A stretch of 64,000 bases of DNA, taken from the NCBI GenBank assembly GCA_024236075.1, contig JACKLE010000001.1, positions 248,001 to 312,000 on the forward strand, in the 5' to 3' direction. Below the pieces are notes generated by a model. That model was given only the letters and a program-made list of their open reading frames with translations, was not told where the DNA came from and ran no database searches. Shown in pieces: positions 42,983 through 52,015 of the stretch; positions within the stretch are counted from its first letter, which is position 1; every line of letters starts with the position of its first letter. The DNA is from Alphaproteobacteria bacterium (GTDB taxonomy: Bacteria; Pseudomonadota; Alphaproteobacteria; JACAEB01). A program made the translations under genes and the position numbers.

Positions 42983-43693
42983 GTGAAGCTCGGCATTCGA
43001 CATCGCGAGGTCTTCGCCCGCCTGGGGGCCAGGCTGCCCGAGGGCGTGCGCCGCGCGGTCGCGCCGTTCTTCGCCTGGCTCGACATGGTCTTCGTCGACC
43101 ACGGAATATTCCGCTTCCTCTATGCGAACCGCCACCGGGTGACGGACCGCCTTTGGCGCTCGAGCCAGCCCGCGCCCCATCAGATCGCCCATCTGGCCCG
43201 CAAGGGCGTCAGGACCATCGTCAATCTGCGCGGCGGACGCGGCTCGGGCGCGCATTTCCTCGAGGCGCGGGCCTGCGCGAGGGCCGGGATCGCCCTCGTC
43301 GATTTCACGCTGCGCTCGCGCGAGCCGCCCGACCGGGACACGATCCTGGGCCTCAAGGCGCTCTTCGACGGGATCGCCTATCCGGCCCTCATGCACTGCA
43401 AGTCGGGCGCGGACCGCGTGGGGCTCGCCGCGGCGCTCTACCTTCTCCTCGTCGAGGGGCGCGACGTGGAGGAGGCGAAGGGCCAGCTCTCGCTGCGCTA
43501 CGGCCATGTCCGTCAGGCGAAGACCGGCGTGCTCGACGCCTTCCTCGACGCCTATGCGACGGCCGCGCGCGAGCGGCCGGTCGGCTTTCTCGAATGGGTG
43601 GAGACGGCCTACGACCCCGCGCGCGTCAAGGCGGACTTCCATGCCTCCGCGCTCGGCAACGTGCTCGTCGACTGGGTGCTGCGCCGCGAGTAG
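42983..43693 (+). CDS. Tyrosine phosphatase family protein
   Basis: A 236-aa protein with the phosphatase P-loop HCKSGADRVG (CX5R signature) and an upstream SSQPAPHQIAHLARKGVRTI segment typical of dual-specificity or tyrosine phosphatases of the bacterial DSP/Tyr type. It begins at a GTG (42983), giving MKLGIRHREVFARLG. It sits 47 bp after hisG on the same strand, and may be co-transcribed, but has no obvious link with histidine synthesis. Substrate unknown. Confidence 0.82.
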   Translation: MKLGIRHREVFARLGARLPEGVRRAVAPFFAWLDMVFVDHGIFRFLYANRHRVTDRLWRSSQPAPHQIAHLARKGVRTIVNLRGGRGSGAHFLEARACARAGIALVDFTLRSREPPDRDTILGLKALFDGIAYPALMHCKSGADRVGLAAALYLLLVEGRDVEEAKGQLSLRYGHVRQAKTGVLDAFLDAYATAARERPVGFLEWVETAYDPARVKADFHASALGNVLVDWVLRRE

Positions 43694-43781
43694 GACGTCC
43701 CGGGCGACCTTTGCCGGTAGATTGTCCGCTTAGGAACGAAAGGGGGCGACGGCCGCCGCCGCCGGCCGCCGTTCGCGAGCC

Positions 43782-44243
43782 CTACGGCACGATGGCCTGA
43801 CCCTTCTCGTCGATTTCGACAAGACCCATGCGGTTGCCCGCGGGATCGAAGAAGAGGCCCAAGACCACCACGCCGGGAACCTCGAAGCGCGGAGCCGCGA
43901 TCGTGCCTCCGTTCGCCACGATCTGCTCCAATGCGCCGGTCACGTCGCGAACGCCGAAGTAGAGAAGATTCTCGCTCGATTGCTCCGTCCGCAGCGTGCC
44001 GTGCAGAGGTGAACGGCTTTCGACGGTCACGGCGCCGTTCGCCGCGACGTTCCAGCCGAACACGGCCGAGTAGAACGCCGACTGTCGAGCCAGATCCGGC
44101 CCGGCGATATCGAAGAAGACGATGGGGGCCGCCTTCGCGGCCTGCTGTTGTCCTGGCATCTTGTCCGAACTCTCTCCATGGGCGGCGAAGCTCGTCGCGA
44201 GCAGCGCGGCCAAAGCCCACCCGGCGGTCCTCCGGCGATTCAT
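43782..44243 (-). CDS. Secreted VOC family protein
   Basis: A 153-aa protein with a signal peptide (MNRRRTAGWALAALLATSFA, cleavage near AAHGES) and one VOC domain: IVFFDIAGPDLARQSAFYSA, ending GLFFDPAGNRMGLVEIDEKG. The ATG at 44243 follows GGGAGGACCGC. It is a second exported VOC protein, with a lineage different from the one at 8639-9085 in detail. Substrate unknown. Confidence 0.8.
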   Translation of the reverse strand: MNRRRTAGWALAALLATSFAAHGESSDKMPGQQQAAKAAPIVFFDIAGPDLARQSAFYSAVFGWNVAANGAVTVESRSPLHGTLRTEQSSENLLYFGVRDVTGALEQIVANGGTIAAPRFEVPGVVVLGLFFDPAGNRMGLVEIDEKGQAIVP

Positions 44244-44441
44244 GCGGTCCTCCCGTAAGCGCGACGCCTTTTGTCTTGACGGTCTAGGCGGGTCGCAGAT
44301 CCCGAGACCGATGGACGTTCCCGGACGCTCGTTCCGGCGCGCGCCCGCCGCCGCGATGCGGCGGCGACCGGACATCCTCCACCTGACGGCGAGAGGCAGG
44401 GCGCTCCCGCTCGCTCCCCGTAGCGGGCGGCGGCCCTATCG
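44244..44441. other. Short gap between the VOC protein and the encapsulated-ferritin homologue
   Basis: About 200 bases. I looked here in all frames for a cargo-loading peptide that a frameshift might have detached from the ferritin homologue and saw none. A promoter for the VOC gene may lie here. Confidence 0.4.
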
Positions 44442-44753
44442 CTATTTCCGCCCCATGGCGCGCTCCTCGAGCGCGGTGATGGGGCCCTCCTTGAAGAGAT
44501 ATTCCTTCAATTCCTTGTCGAAGTCGGGCGAGGCGCGGCGCAGCCATTCGAGAACCATCGCGGCGTGCTCGATCTCCTCGCGCATATTGTGGAGGAGGAT
44601 GGCCTTGAGCGCGGCATCGTCGCAATCGTCCGCCCGCTGACGGTACCAGTCGACCGCCTCCAGCTCCTCGCGCAGCGACGAGATCGCGTAGTGCATGTGG
44701 AGCGTCTCGCTCGAGAGCCGCTCGCGCGGCGCGTGAAGATCGCCACCGCTCAT
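44442..44753 (-). CDS. Encapsulated-ferritin-like protein (EncFtn homologue) without cargo tail
   Basis: A 103-aa, two-helix ferritin-like protein matching encapsulated ferritin: ISSLREELEAVDWYRQRADD and ILLHNMREEIEHAAMVLEWL. Aligning with the known family places its ferroxidase residues at E30, W36, Y37, E60 and H63, all present. It should form decamers that oxidise Fe(II). The ATG at 44753 follows AGGAGGGACGAAAGCC. The C terminus stops after PITALEERAMGRK, so the usual flexible tail with an encapsulin-loading peptide is absent, and no encapsulin gene is nearby. The open extension upstream to 44912 is basic and unlike the family. Confidence 0.8.
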   Translation of the reverse strand: MSGGDLHAPRERLSSETLHMHYAISSLREELEAVDWYRQRADDCDDAALKAILLHNMREEIEHAAMVLEWLRRASPDFDKELKEYLFKEGPITALEERAMGRK

Positions 44754-45189
44754 GGCTTTCGTCCCTCCTGTCGCTTCCATGGGAGCCTGGGGCTTCGCGG
44801 GCCCGGCGGCGAGCTCGGCCGGGGCCGCCTCGCCCACGGGCCCAGGCCGCGCGCGCGTCTTTGCCCACCCAAACAATCGTCGCGGCATGCGGCCCCCCCA
44901 ACTGCGCAGCAATGCGAAGCCCTAACTACATCGCTCCCGCCCCCGCCCCGTCAAGGATGGCGGCCGCGCCGGATAACACGAACATTGTATTCTTTGGCGC
45001 AGACAGCTCGCGCTACACCGTCGGTGTTGCAAATTTGCGTCAGGACTCATGGAATTGAAATCACTCATGGTTTTTTGAATTCTGAAACTTGAAGGCGTCG
45101 TGTCTCATATGTTGAAATGAACATTGTTCATTTAATTGCTCGCGAAAGCCGGCCGCAGCGCCGCGCATCGGGCTCTGGGGAGGGGTGAC
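44754..45189. promoter_or_regulatory. Gene-free region upstream of the second TonB receptor, AT-rich
   Basis: About 435 bases separating the divergent ferritin homologue and TonB receptor. The half nearer the receptor (about 44970-45140) is strikingly AT-rich for this genome and carries the 19-bp palindrome at 45115-45133. A possible short frame at 44861-45058 has no ribosome-binding site and is not called. Confidence 0.5.
45115..45133. promoter_or_regulatory. 19-bp perfect palindrome, probable operator of the TonB receptor
   Basis: AAATGAACATTGTTCATTT is a perfect inverted repeat (9-bp arms, one central base) 57 bases before the ATG of the receptor. A TTGAAA hexamer overlaps its left edge (45112-45117) and AT-rich sequence follows, so it may sit within the promoter. 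The sequence is not a clear Fur box; the regulator is unknown. Confidence 0.55.
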
Positions 45190-47895
45190 ATGAGGGGAGT
45201 TGGGGCGCGTAGCGTTCGTCGGAGCGCAGCTCTGGGGGCCGCTTCGGCGATCGCGCTGTCGGCAGTTGGGATCGCCCATGCCGACGTCACGGACGAGATC
45301 GTGGTGACGGCGCGCAAGCGCGAGGAGTCGCTGCAGGACATTCCCGTCGCCGGCACCGTCATCGGCCAGGACATGGTCGACAATTTCGTGCTGGAGAGCG
45401 TCAAGGACATCATCCAGTTCGTTCCCGGCGCGATCAATTCCTCCTCGGACCAGGGCAATGACTACAGCGAGGCGATCGTCATCCGCGGCACGGGCGCGGA
45501 AGGCCAGGAGCAGCAATCGGCGTCGACGAGCCTCAACCGGAACGGCATCTTCATCGGCAACGGCACGTTCTTCGGCCGCACCTATACGCGCTTCGACAAT
45601 TTCGACGCGGAGCGGGTCGAGGTGTTCCGTGGACCGCAGGCGGCGCTCTTCGGGCGCAACGCCGTCGGCGGCGCGGTCAACATCGTCACCGCCAAGCCGA
45701 AATTCGAGAACGAGGGCCGGCTCAAGACGACCTATGAGGTCGAGCGCGAGCAGAAGGCCATCGAGGTCATCCAGAATTTTGCGCTGAGCGACAAGGTCGC
45801 CGTGCGCGTGGGCGGCCTTTGGGACAAGCGCGAAGGCGGCTTCATCATTCAGGACGACGATCCCGACTTTCCGCTCGCGGGACAGAAGCTCGACTTCAGC
45901 AACTACAAGGGCGTGCGCGTGCAGGTGCGCGCGCGTCCCAACGACGATCTCGACGTGACGGTGACCGCCGAGTTCTCGGAACAGGAGACGCCGGGCGCCG
46001 GCGTCAGCACCCGCAACGTCTCCCGCGATCAGGGCCTCGGGAAGTTCGACCGCCACGGCTTCACGCTCGAGGACGCCGAGACGGATGTCGAGACGGCCAA
46101 CATCTTCCTGCAGGGCTCGTATGACAGGTCCTACGGCACCTGGAACGCCACGCTCTACTATCAGAACCGCCAGGCCGAATCGCTCGACGATTTCGACGCG
46201 CTGCAGGCGACCTCCATGCTGGACGCGCCGGCCGGCAACCAAGGCGTGACGCGGGCGGATCATTTCGAGCGCTACGCGGCCGAGGTCTATCTCGCCTCGA
46301 ACGCCTCGGCTCCCGACAACGTCAAATGGCTCATCGGCGCGGACTTCCAGGGCTATGAAGACAATTACACGCAATTCGTCGAGACGCTCGTGCCGGGGCT
46401 CGGCCAGCCCGGAGCGACCATCGCCTCGGATCTGAGCTGGGTCATTCCGGCCCAGGCGACGAACCTGCCCTGCGCCAACGCCACCGGGCCGCAGACCTAT
46501 CTGCTGACCGTCGGGATCGGACGCGCCGCCATGCCGAACTGCCGGCAGGTGGTGAGCTTCGTCGGCACCATGCTCACTGGCGCGACCTACACGGAAGGCT
46601 ACTGGATCGAGGGCTATCTCGCGCTCTCGCAGATCAACTTCTTCAACTACACGCGCCGTTCGAAGTCCTATTCGACCTTCGGCTCCGTGGACTACAAGCC
46701 CTTCAACGACATTACGCTCTCGGGCGAGATCCGCCTCATCGACACCAAGATCGAAGGCATCAAGGACACGGACACGTTCCGCATCGGGGCCGTCTATTCG
46801 GGCGGCGCCATCGCGACGACCGCGATCGGGACGCTCGTCCCGGCACAGACGGTCATCACCGGTCCCGGCAGCCCCACGGCCGACGGCAATCCGTCGACCC
46901 CCGAATTCGAGCTGCCGACGACCGGCACCTCGACCGGCGCCGTGCAGACGGCCTATGGCTCCGGCGGCTGCATCCGCTATGGCGGGGCGGCCGGCACCAA
47001 TGCGGGCTCGACCGTGGCCTGCGCCGGCACTCCGACGATTCAGAGCTTCGTCCTCACGGCGATCAACGAGGAGCCCGATCAGGAAGAGTTCAAGGTCACG
47101 CCGGTCGGTTCCATCACCTATGACGTGGCGCCGGGCGAGATCGCCTATTTCCGGGTCGGCGCGGGCTTCCGCCCTGGGAACATCGAGCTGCGGACCGTGC
47201 CGACGCTCAAATACGATTCCGAGACCGTGGTTTCCTACGAGGTCGGCTACAAGGGCCAGGCGGAGCTTTGGGGCGGCCGGCAGTTCTTCGACACGGCCTT
47301 CTATTTCAACCACCACAGCAACTATCAGCAGCAGACCTTCGACATCCATCCGCAGACGGGCAATTTCATCACCGCCATCACGAACGAAGGCGACGCCTAC
47401 AGCCTGGGCCTCGAGGCCTCGTTCCGGGGCGGCTGGCAGGCGTTCGGCGGACGGCTGACGACGACGGGTAGCTTCTCGACTTCCTACGGCAAGCTAACCA
47501 CGGGCTCGAAGGGCGGCCCGCTGACGAGCATCACCGGCACCACGGTCATCGTCGAGTCGACCAAGGGCAACCGCATGCCGGGCACGAAGGACTATCAGAT
47601 CGCGCTGACGGGAAGCTATGTCGCGCCGGTGCCGAACACGGCCTTCAACTATTTCGGCAACGTCTCGTTCACCGCCGAGGGCGGAGGCTATCGCGATCCT
47701 TTCAACAACCAGGAAGCCGCGAATTTCGAGCAGTTCGGCGGCTCCCTCGGCCTCAGGGGCGACAATTGGTACACGCAGCTTTTCGTGCGTAACGCCTTCA
47801 ACGAGATCCACGAGGTATACCGCACGGCCAACGGCAATCTCGTCGGCTACAGCGAGCCGCGCACCTGGGGGGCCGTGGTCGGCTTCAGCTGGTAG
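45190..47895 (+). CDS. TonB-dependent outer-membrane receptor
   Basis: A 901-aa receptor with a signal peptide (ALGAASAIALSAVGIAHA), DEIVVTARKREESLQDIPVA, plug motifs IVIRGTGAEGQEQ and VEVFRGPQAALFGRNAVGGAVN, and a barrel ending PRTWGAVVGFSW. The ATG at 45190 follows GGGGAGGGGTGAC; an in-frame ATG at 45136 is less likely. It contains many extracellular-loop insertions including a cysteine-bearing one (LPCANATGPQ, MPNCRQ). It is controlled by a region with a 19-bp palindrome and ends in a strong terminator. Substrate unknown. Confidence 0.92.
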   Translation: MRGVGARSVRRSAALGAASAIALSAVGIAHADVTDEIVVTARKREESLQDIPVAGTVIGQDMVDNFVLESVKDIIQFVPGAINSSSDQGNDYSEAIVIRGTGAEGQEQQSASTSLNRNGIFIGNGTFFGRTYTRFDNFDAERVEVFRGPQAALFGRNAVGGAVNIVTAKPKFENEGRLKTTYEVEREQKAIEVIQNFALSDKVAVRVGGLWDKREGGFIIQDDDPDFPLAGQKLDFSNYKGVRVQVRARPNDDLDVTVTAEFSEQETPGAGVSTRNVSRDQGLGKFDRHGFTLEDAETDVETANIFLQGSYDRSYGTWNATLYYQNRQAESLDDFDALQATSMLDAPAGNQGVTRADHFERYAAEVYLASNASAPDNVKWLIGADFQGYEDNYTQFVETLVPGLGQPGATIASDLSWVIPAQATNLPCANATGPQTYLLTVGIGRAAMPNCRQVVSFVGTMLTGATYTEGYWIEGYLALSQINFFNYTRRSKSYSTFGSVDYKPFNDITLSGEIRLIDTKIEGIKDTDTFRIGAVYSGGAIATTAIGTLVPAQTVITGPGSPTADGNPSTPEFELPTTGTSTGAVQTAYGSGGCIRYGGAAGTNAGSTVACAGTPTIQSFVLTAINEEPDQEEFKVTPVGSITYDVAPGEIAYFRVGAGFRPGNIELRTVPTLKYDSETVVSYEVGYKGQAELWGGRQFFDTAFYFNHHSNYQQQTFDIHPQTGNFITAITNEGDAYSLGLEASFRGGWQAFGGRLTTTGSFSTSYGKLTTGSKGGPLTSITGTTVIVESTKGNRMPGTKDYQIALTGSYVAPVPNTAFNYFGNVSFTAEGGGYRDPFNNQEAANFEQFGGSLGLRGDNWYTQLFVRNAFNEIHEVYRTANGNLVGYSEPRTWGAVVGFSW

Positions 47896-47965
47896 CGGCT
47901 CGATCCAGACGTTCGACGGCAGGCATCGAAGTCCCGCTTCGACCTCCCCGCCCTCGCCGTCGGCG

Positions 47966-48020
47966 GCGCGCGCCCGACGCATCCCGAGCAAGCAGGGGAT
48001 GCCAGGCGCGCGCTTTTTTT
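47966..48020 (+). terminator. Intrinsic terminator of the second TonB receptor
   Basis: A two-part stem: GCGCGCGCC with GGCGCGCGC outside and GCATCCC with GGGATGC inside, followed directly by seven T residues. It lies 70 bases after the stop codon. The T run makes this one of the clearest intrinsic terminators in the window. Confidence 0.85.
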
Positions 48021-48030
48021 CTTTCCGGCC

Positions 48031-49470
48031 TCACTCGGCGGCCATGCCCGTGAGCCCGGCCTCCTCGTCGGCCTCGGCCGCGCCCATGCGGTTCCAGGCG
48101 TCGAGCGCGGCGATCTTGTAGGCCTCGGCGAGCGTCGGATAGTTGAACGTGTTGTCGATGAAATAGTCGAGCGTGCCGTGGAGGTTGAGCACGGCCTGGC
48201 CGATATGGACGAGCTCGGTCGCGCCCTCGCCGAGGATGTGGACGCCTAGGAGGCGGCGCGTCTCGAGGTCGAAGAGCATCTTCAGCGTGCCGGTCGAAAG
48301 GCCCATGATCTGGCCGCGCGAGGTCTCGCGGAAGCGCGCGACGCCGCGCTCGTAGGGCACGCCCGCGGCCTTGAGCTGCTCCTCGGTGAGGCCGATCGTC
48401 GACATTTCCGGGATCGTGTAGATGCCGTACGGAAAATGCTCGGGCGCGTGCGGCGGCGCGACGCCGAAGGCGTGGCAGGCGGCGATGCGGCCCTGTTCCA
48501 TGGAGGTCGAGGCGAGGCTCGGAAAGCCGATGACGTCGCCCGCCGCATAGATGTGCGGCACGGCCGTCTGATAGGTCTCCTTGTCGACCGCGAGGCGGCC
48601 GCGATGGTCGACAGACAGGCCGCAGGCGGAGAGATTGAGCGTGTCGGTCGCGCCGACCCGTCCCGCGGCGAAGAGCACCATGTCGGAGCGGATCAGGCGG
48701 CGGTCGTCGAGGCGCACGGCGCAGCCGTCGCGCTTCACGCGCACCCGCTTCGCCGAGGAGCCGATCCGCAGGTCGAGCCCGCGGTCGCGCAGATCATGGA
48801 GGAAGTCGGCCACGAGCTCGCGGTCGACGAAGTCGAGGATGGTGTCGCGCGGCTCGACGAGGCTCACGCGCACGTCGAGCGCGCTGAAGATCGTCGCATA
48901 TTCGATGCCGATGACGCCCGCGCCGATCACGACGAGGCTGCGCGGCAGCTCCTCGATCTCGAGGATCTCGTCGCTGTCGAGCACGCGCTTGCCGTCGAAG
49001 GGCATGTAGGTCGGGCGGAACGGCTTGGTGCCGACCGCGAGCAGGATCTTGTCGGCCTCGAAGACGAGCTTCTCGTCGTCGTCGCAGGCGACCTCGATGC
49101 GGTGGGGATCGAGGAAGCGCGCATCGCCCCGGACGGTGGCGACGCGGTTGCGCGCGAACTGGCTTTCGAGCACGTCGACCTCGTGGTCGAGCGTGAGGTG
49201 CAGACGCTGGCGCAGATCCGCCGCCGTGATGTCGGCCTTCACCTTGTAGGCGCGCCCGTAGAAGCCGCGCTCGCGCCAGCCCGAGAGGTTCATGACCGTC
49301 TCGCGCAGGGTCTTCGAGGGGATGGTGCCGGTGTGGACCGAAACGCCGCCGATGCGACGGCCGCGCTCCACGACGAGCACGGACCTGCCGGCCTTGGCGG
49401 CCTGAACGGCGCCGCGCCGCCCCGCCGGCCCGCTGCCGACGACGATGAAATCGTATTTCTCGCGCAACAC
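48031..49470 (-). CDS. sthA: Soluble pyridine nucleotide transhydrogenase (Si-specific)
   Basis: A 479-aa flavoprotein exchanging electrons between NADH and NADPH. The FAD-binding motif is IVVGSGPAGRRGAVQAAKAG (residues 10-29). The equivalent of the disulfide site reads GGVSVHTGTIPSKTLRE, without the paired cysteines of lipoamide dehydrogenase, as expected for SthA. The NAD-binding segment SLVVIGAGVIGIEYATIFSA and the dimer interface (EGATELVHIGQAVL) are intact. Confidence 0.9.
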   Translation of the reverse strand: MLREKYDFIVVGSGPAGRRGAVQAAKAGRSVLVVERGRRIGGVSVHTGTIPSKTLRETVMNLSGWRERGFYGRAYKVKADITAADLRQRLHLTLDHEVDVLESQFARNRVATVRGDARFLDPHRIEVACDDDEKLVFEADKILLAVGTKPFRPTYMPFDGKRVLDSDEILEIEELPRSLVVIGAGVIGIEYATIFSALDVRVSLVEPRDTILDFVDRELVADFLHDLRDRGLDLRIGSSAKRVRVKRDGCAVRLDDRRLIRSDMVLFAAGRVGATDTLNLSACGLSVDHRGRLAVDKETYQTAVPHIYAAGDVIGFPSLASTSMEQGRIAACHAFGVAPPHAPEHFPYGIYTIPEMSTIGLTEEQLKAAGVPYERGVARFRETSRGQIMGLSTGTLKMLFDLETRRLLGVHILGEGATELVHIGQAVLNLHGTLDYFIDNTFNYPTLAEAYKIAALDAWNRMGAAEADEEAGLTGMAAE

Positions 49471-49604
49471 GTCAGCCCCCCAACCGCGCCCCGCCGTCCC
49501 TCTATGGCACGCCGCGGCCCTAGAGGCTATAGCCCCGCAGTGGTTGAGATCTTCTCAATTTCGTAACGATCCGGGGCAGGGGGCTCGAGTCGCAGCACCC
49601 AAGC
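49471..49604. other. Gap between sthA and the groEL terminator
   Basis: About 130 bases with no supported gene. It should hold the sthA promoter, on the minus strand. No strong motif was picked. Confidence 0.4.
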
Positions 49605-49630
49605 AAAAGGGGCGGCCCGAAGGCCGCCCC
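49605..49630 (-). terminator. Intrinsic terminator of groESL
   Basis: On the minus strand GGGGCGGCC, TTCG loop, GGCCGCCCC, followed by a TTTT run (AAAA on the plus strand at 49605-49608). This is the final and best terminator downstream of groEL, after two additional hairpins (49667-49686 and 49692-49718). Confidence 0.8.
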
Positions 49631-49639
49631 AAAGCTCTT

Positions 49640-49752
49640 GCCATCCTCGGTGATGGGCGACTTTATGGATTTCCTTAGAAATCCATGTCGCCAGCTCGGA
49701 TCGCTTTTGCGATCCGAGCCATCCTTGGTGATGGGCGACCTTATGGATTTCC

Positions 49753-49771
<19 letters not shown>
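49640..49771. repeat. Duplicated groEL 3' end, period 78 bases
   Basis: Two nearly identical 53-base copies, 49640-49692 and 49718-49770, start 78 bases apart. The second contains the true groEL end (codons for GDMDF then stop); the first is a copy of that end plus downstream hairpin. Each copy forms the hairpin TGGATTTC, CTTA, GAAATCCA. Between them is a further hairpin GCTCGGATCGC, TTTT, GCGATCCGAGC. The copies differ by about two bases. Confidence 0.85.
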
Positions 49772-51399
<1,628 letters not shown>

Positions 51400-51462
51400 G
51401 TGTTCAGTCTCCTAATAGACGGACGTGAATAGGGGGCGGCGGACAAAAAAAGGACCGCGCAA

Positions 51463-51777
51463 TCACGCGGCCCGCTTGGAGGACTTCTTGCCCTCGATGA
51501 CGCCCATCACGTCGCTTTCCTTCATGATCAACAGCTCCTCGCCGTCGATCTTCACTTCCGTGCCGGACCATTTGCCGAAGAGCACGATGTCGCCGGCCTT
51601 CAGATCCAAGGCGATGCGCTTGCCGGCATCGTCGAGCGCGCCGGGGCCCACGGCCACGACCTCGCCCTGCTGCGGCTTTTCCTTCGCGGTGTCCGGAATG
51701 ATGATGCCGCCGGCGGTCTTCATGTCTTCCTCGATGCGGCGGATCACCACGCGGTCATGCAAGGGACGGAACTGCAT
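51463..51777 (-). CDS. groES: Co-chaperonin GroES
   Basis: A 104-aa GroES lid. It begins MQFRPLHDRVVIRRIEEDM, contains the mobile loop KTAGGIIIPDTAKEKPQQGEV and ends with KESDVMGVIEGKKSSKRAA. The ATG at 51777 follows GAGAGGGAAAACGATC. The open extension upstream crosses the CIRCE site and is not coding. First gene of the operon. Confidence 0.97.
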   Translation of the reverse strand: MQFRPLHDRVVIRRIEEDMKTAGGIIIPDTAKEKPQQGEVVAVGPGALDDAGKRIALDLKAGDIVLFGKWSGTEVKIDGEELLIMKESDVMGVIEGKKSSKRAA

Positions 51778-51876
51778 GATCGTTTTCCCTCTCGAATGGG
51801 GTTGATCGGTTGAGCTTTCCTCGCGAGCCGGCGCGCTCCGCCTTCGCACGGGCGGGGGCGGCGCGGACGCGGACTG

Positions 51877-51903
51877 CTGGCACTCGCCAATATCGAGTGC
51901 TAG
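51877..51903 (-). promoter_or_regulatory. CIRCE operator (HrcA-binding inverted repeat)
   Basis: On the plus strand TGGCACTC, nine bases, GAGTGCTA: the CIRCE inverted repeat, with a single mismatch in the outer bases. It lies just downstream of the -10 of the groES promoter. HrcA binding at this site represses groESL at normal temperature in other bacteria. Confidence 0.93.
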
Positions 51904-51914
51904 CAGCCGGGGCT

Positions 51915-51944
51915 TAGATAGGGAAGGCCGGCGCGGCCTGTCAA
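51915..51944 (-). promoter_or_regulatory. groESL promoter
   Basis: On the minus strand a perfect -35 TTGACA (51939-51944 on plus), an 18-base spacer and -10 TATCTA (51915-51920). The transcription start would fall near 51908, immediately upstream of or within CIRCE, as expected for HrcA control. Confidence 0.8.
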
Positions 51945-51957
51945 GGGCCGGCGGGGG

Positions 51958-51995
51958 CAAAAGACAAGAGCGGGGAGCCGGCCTCCCCGCCCTTG
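51958..51995 (-). terminator. Intrinsic terminator of the third TonB receptor
   Basis: On the minus strand: CAAGGGCGGGGA, loop GGCCGGC, TCCCCGCTCTTG (one mismatch), followed by TCTTTT. It ends the receptor transcript just before the groESL promoter begins. Confidence 0.75.
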
Positions 51996-52015
51996 CGGAC
52001 CGCCTGCCGCGGCCC

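Noticed and set aside
44380..44441. Possible cargo-loading peptide for the ferritin homologue in another reading frame
   Set aside because: None of the three frames after the stop codon shows the short hydrophobic LTVGSL-like motif used for encapsulin loading.
44861..45058. Short open frame of 65 codons upstream of the second TonB receptor
   Set aside because: No ribosome-binding site, no recognisable sequence, and it lies in a regulatory AT-rich pocket.
45061..47349. Long antisense open frame (762 codons) opposite the second TonB receptor
   Set aside because: Shadow frame; the receptor on the plus strand has signal peptide, plug motifs and terminal aromatic.
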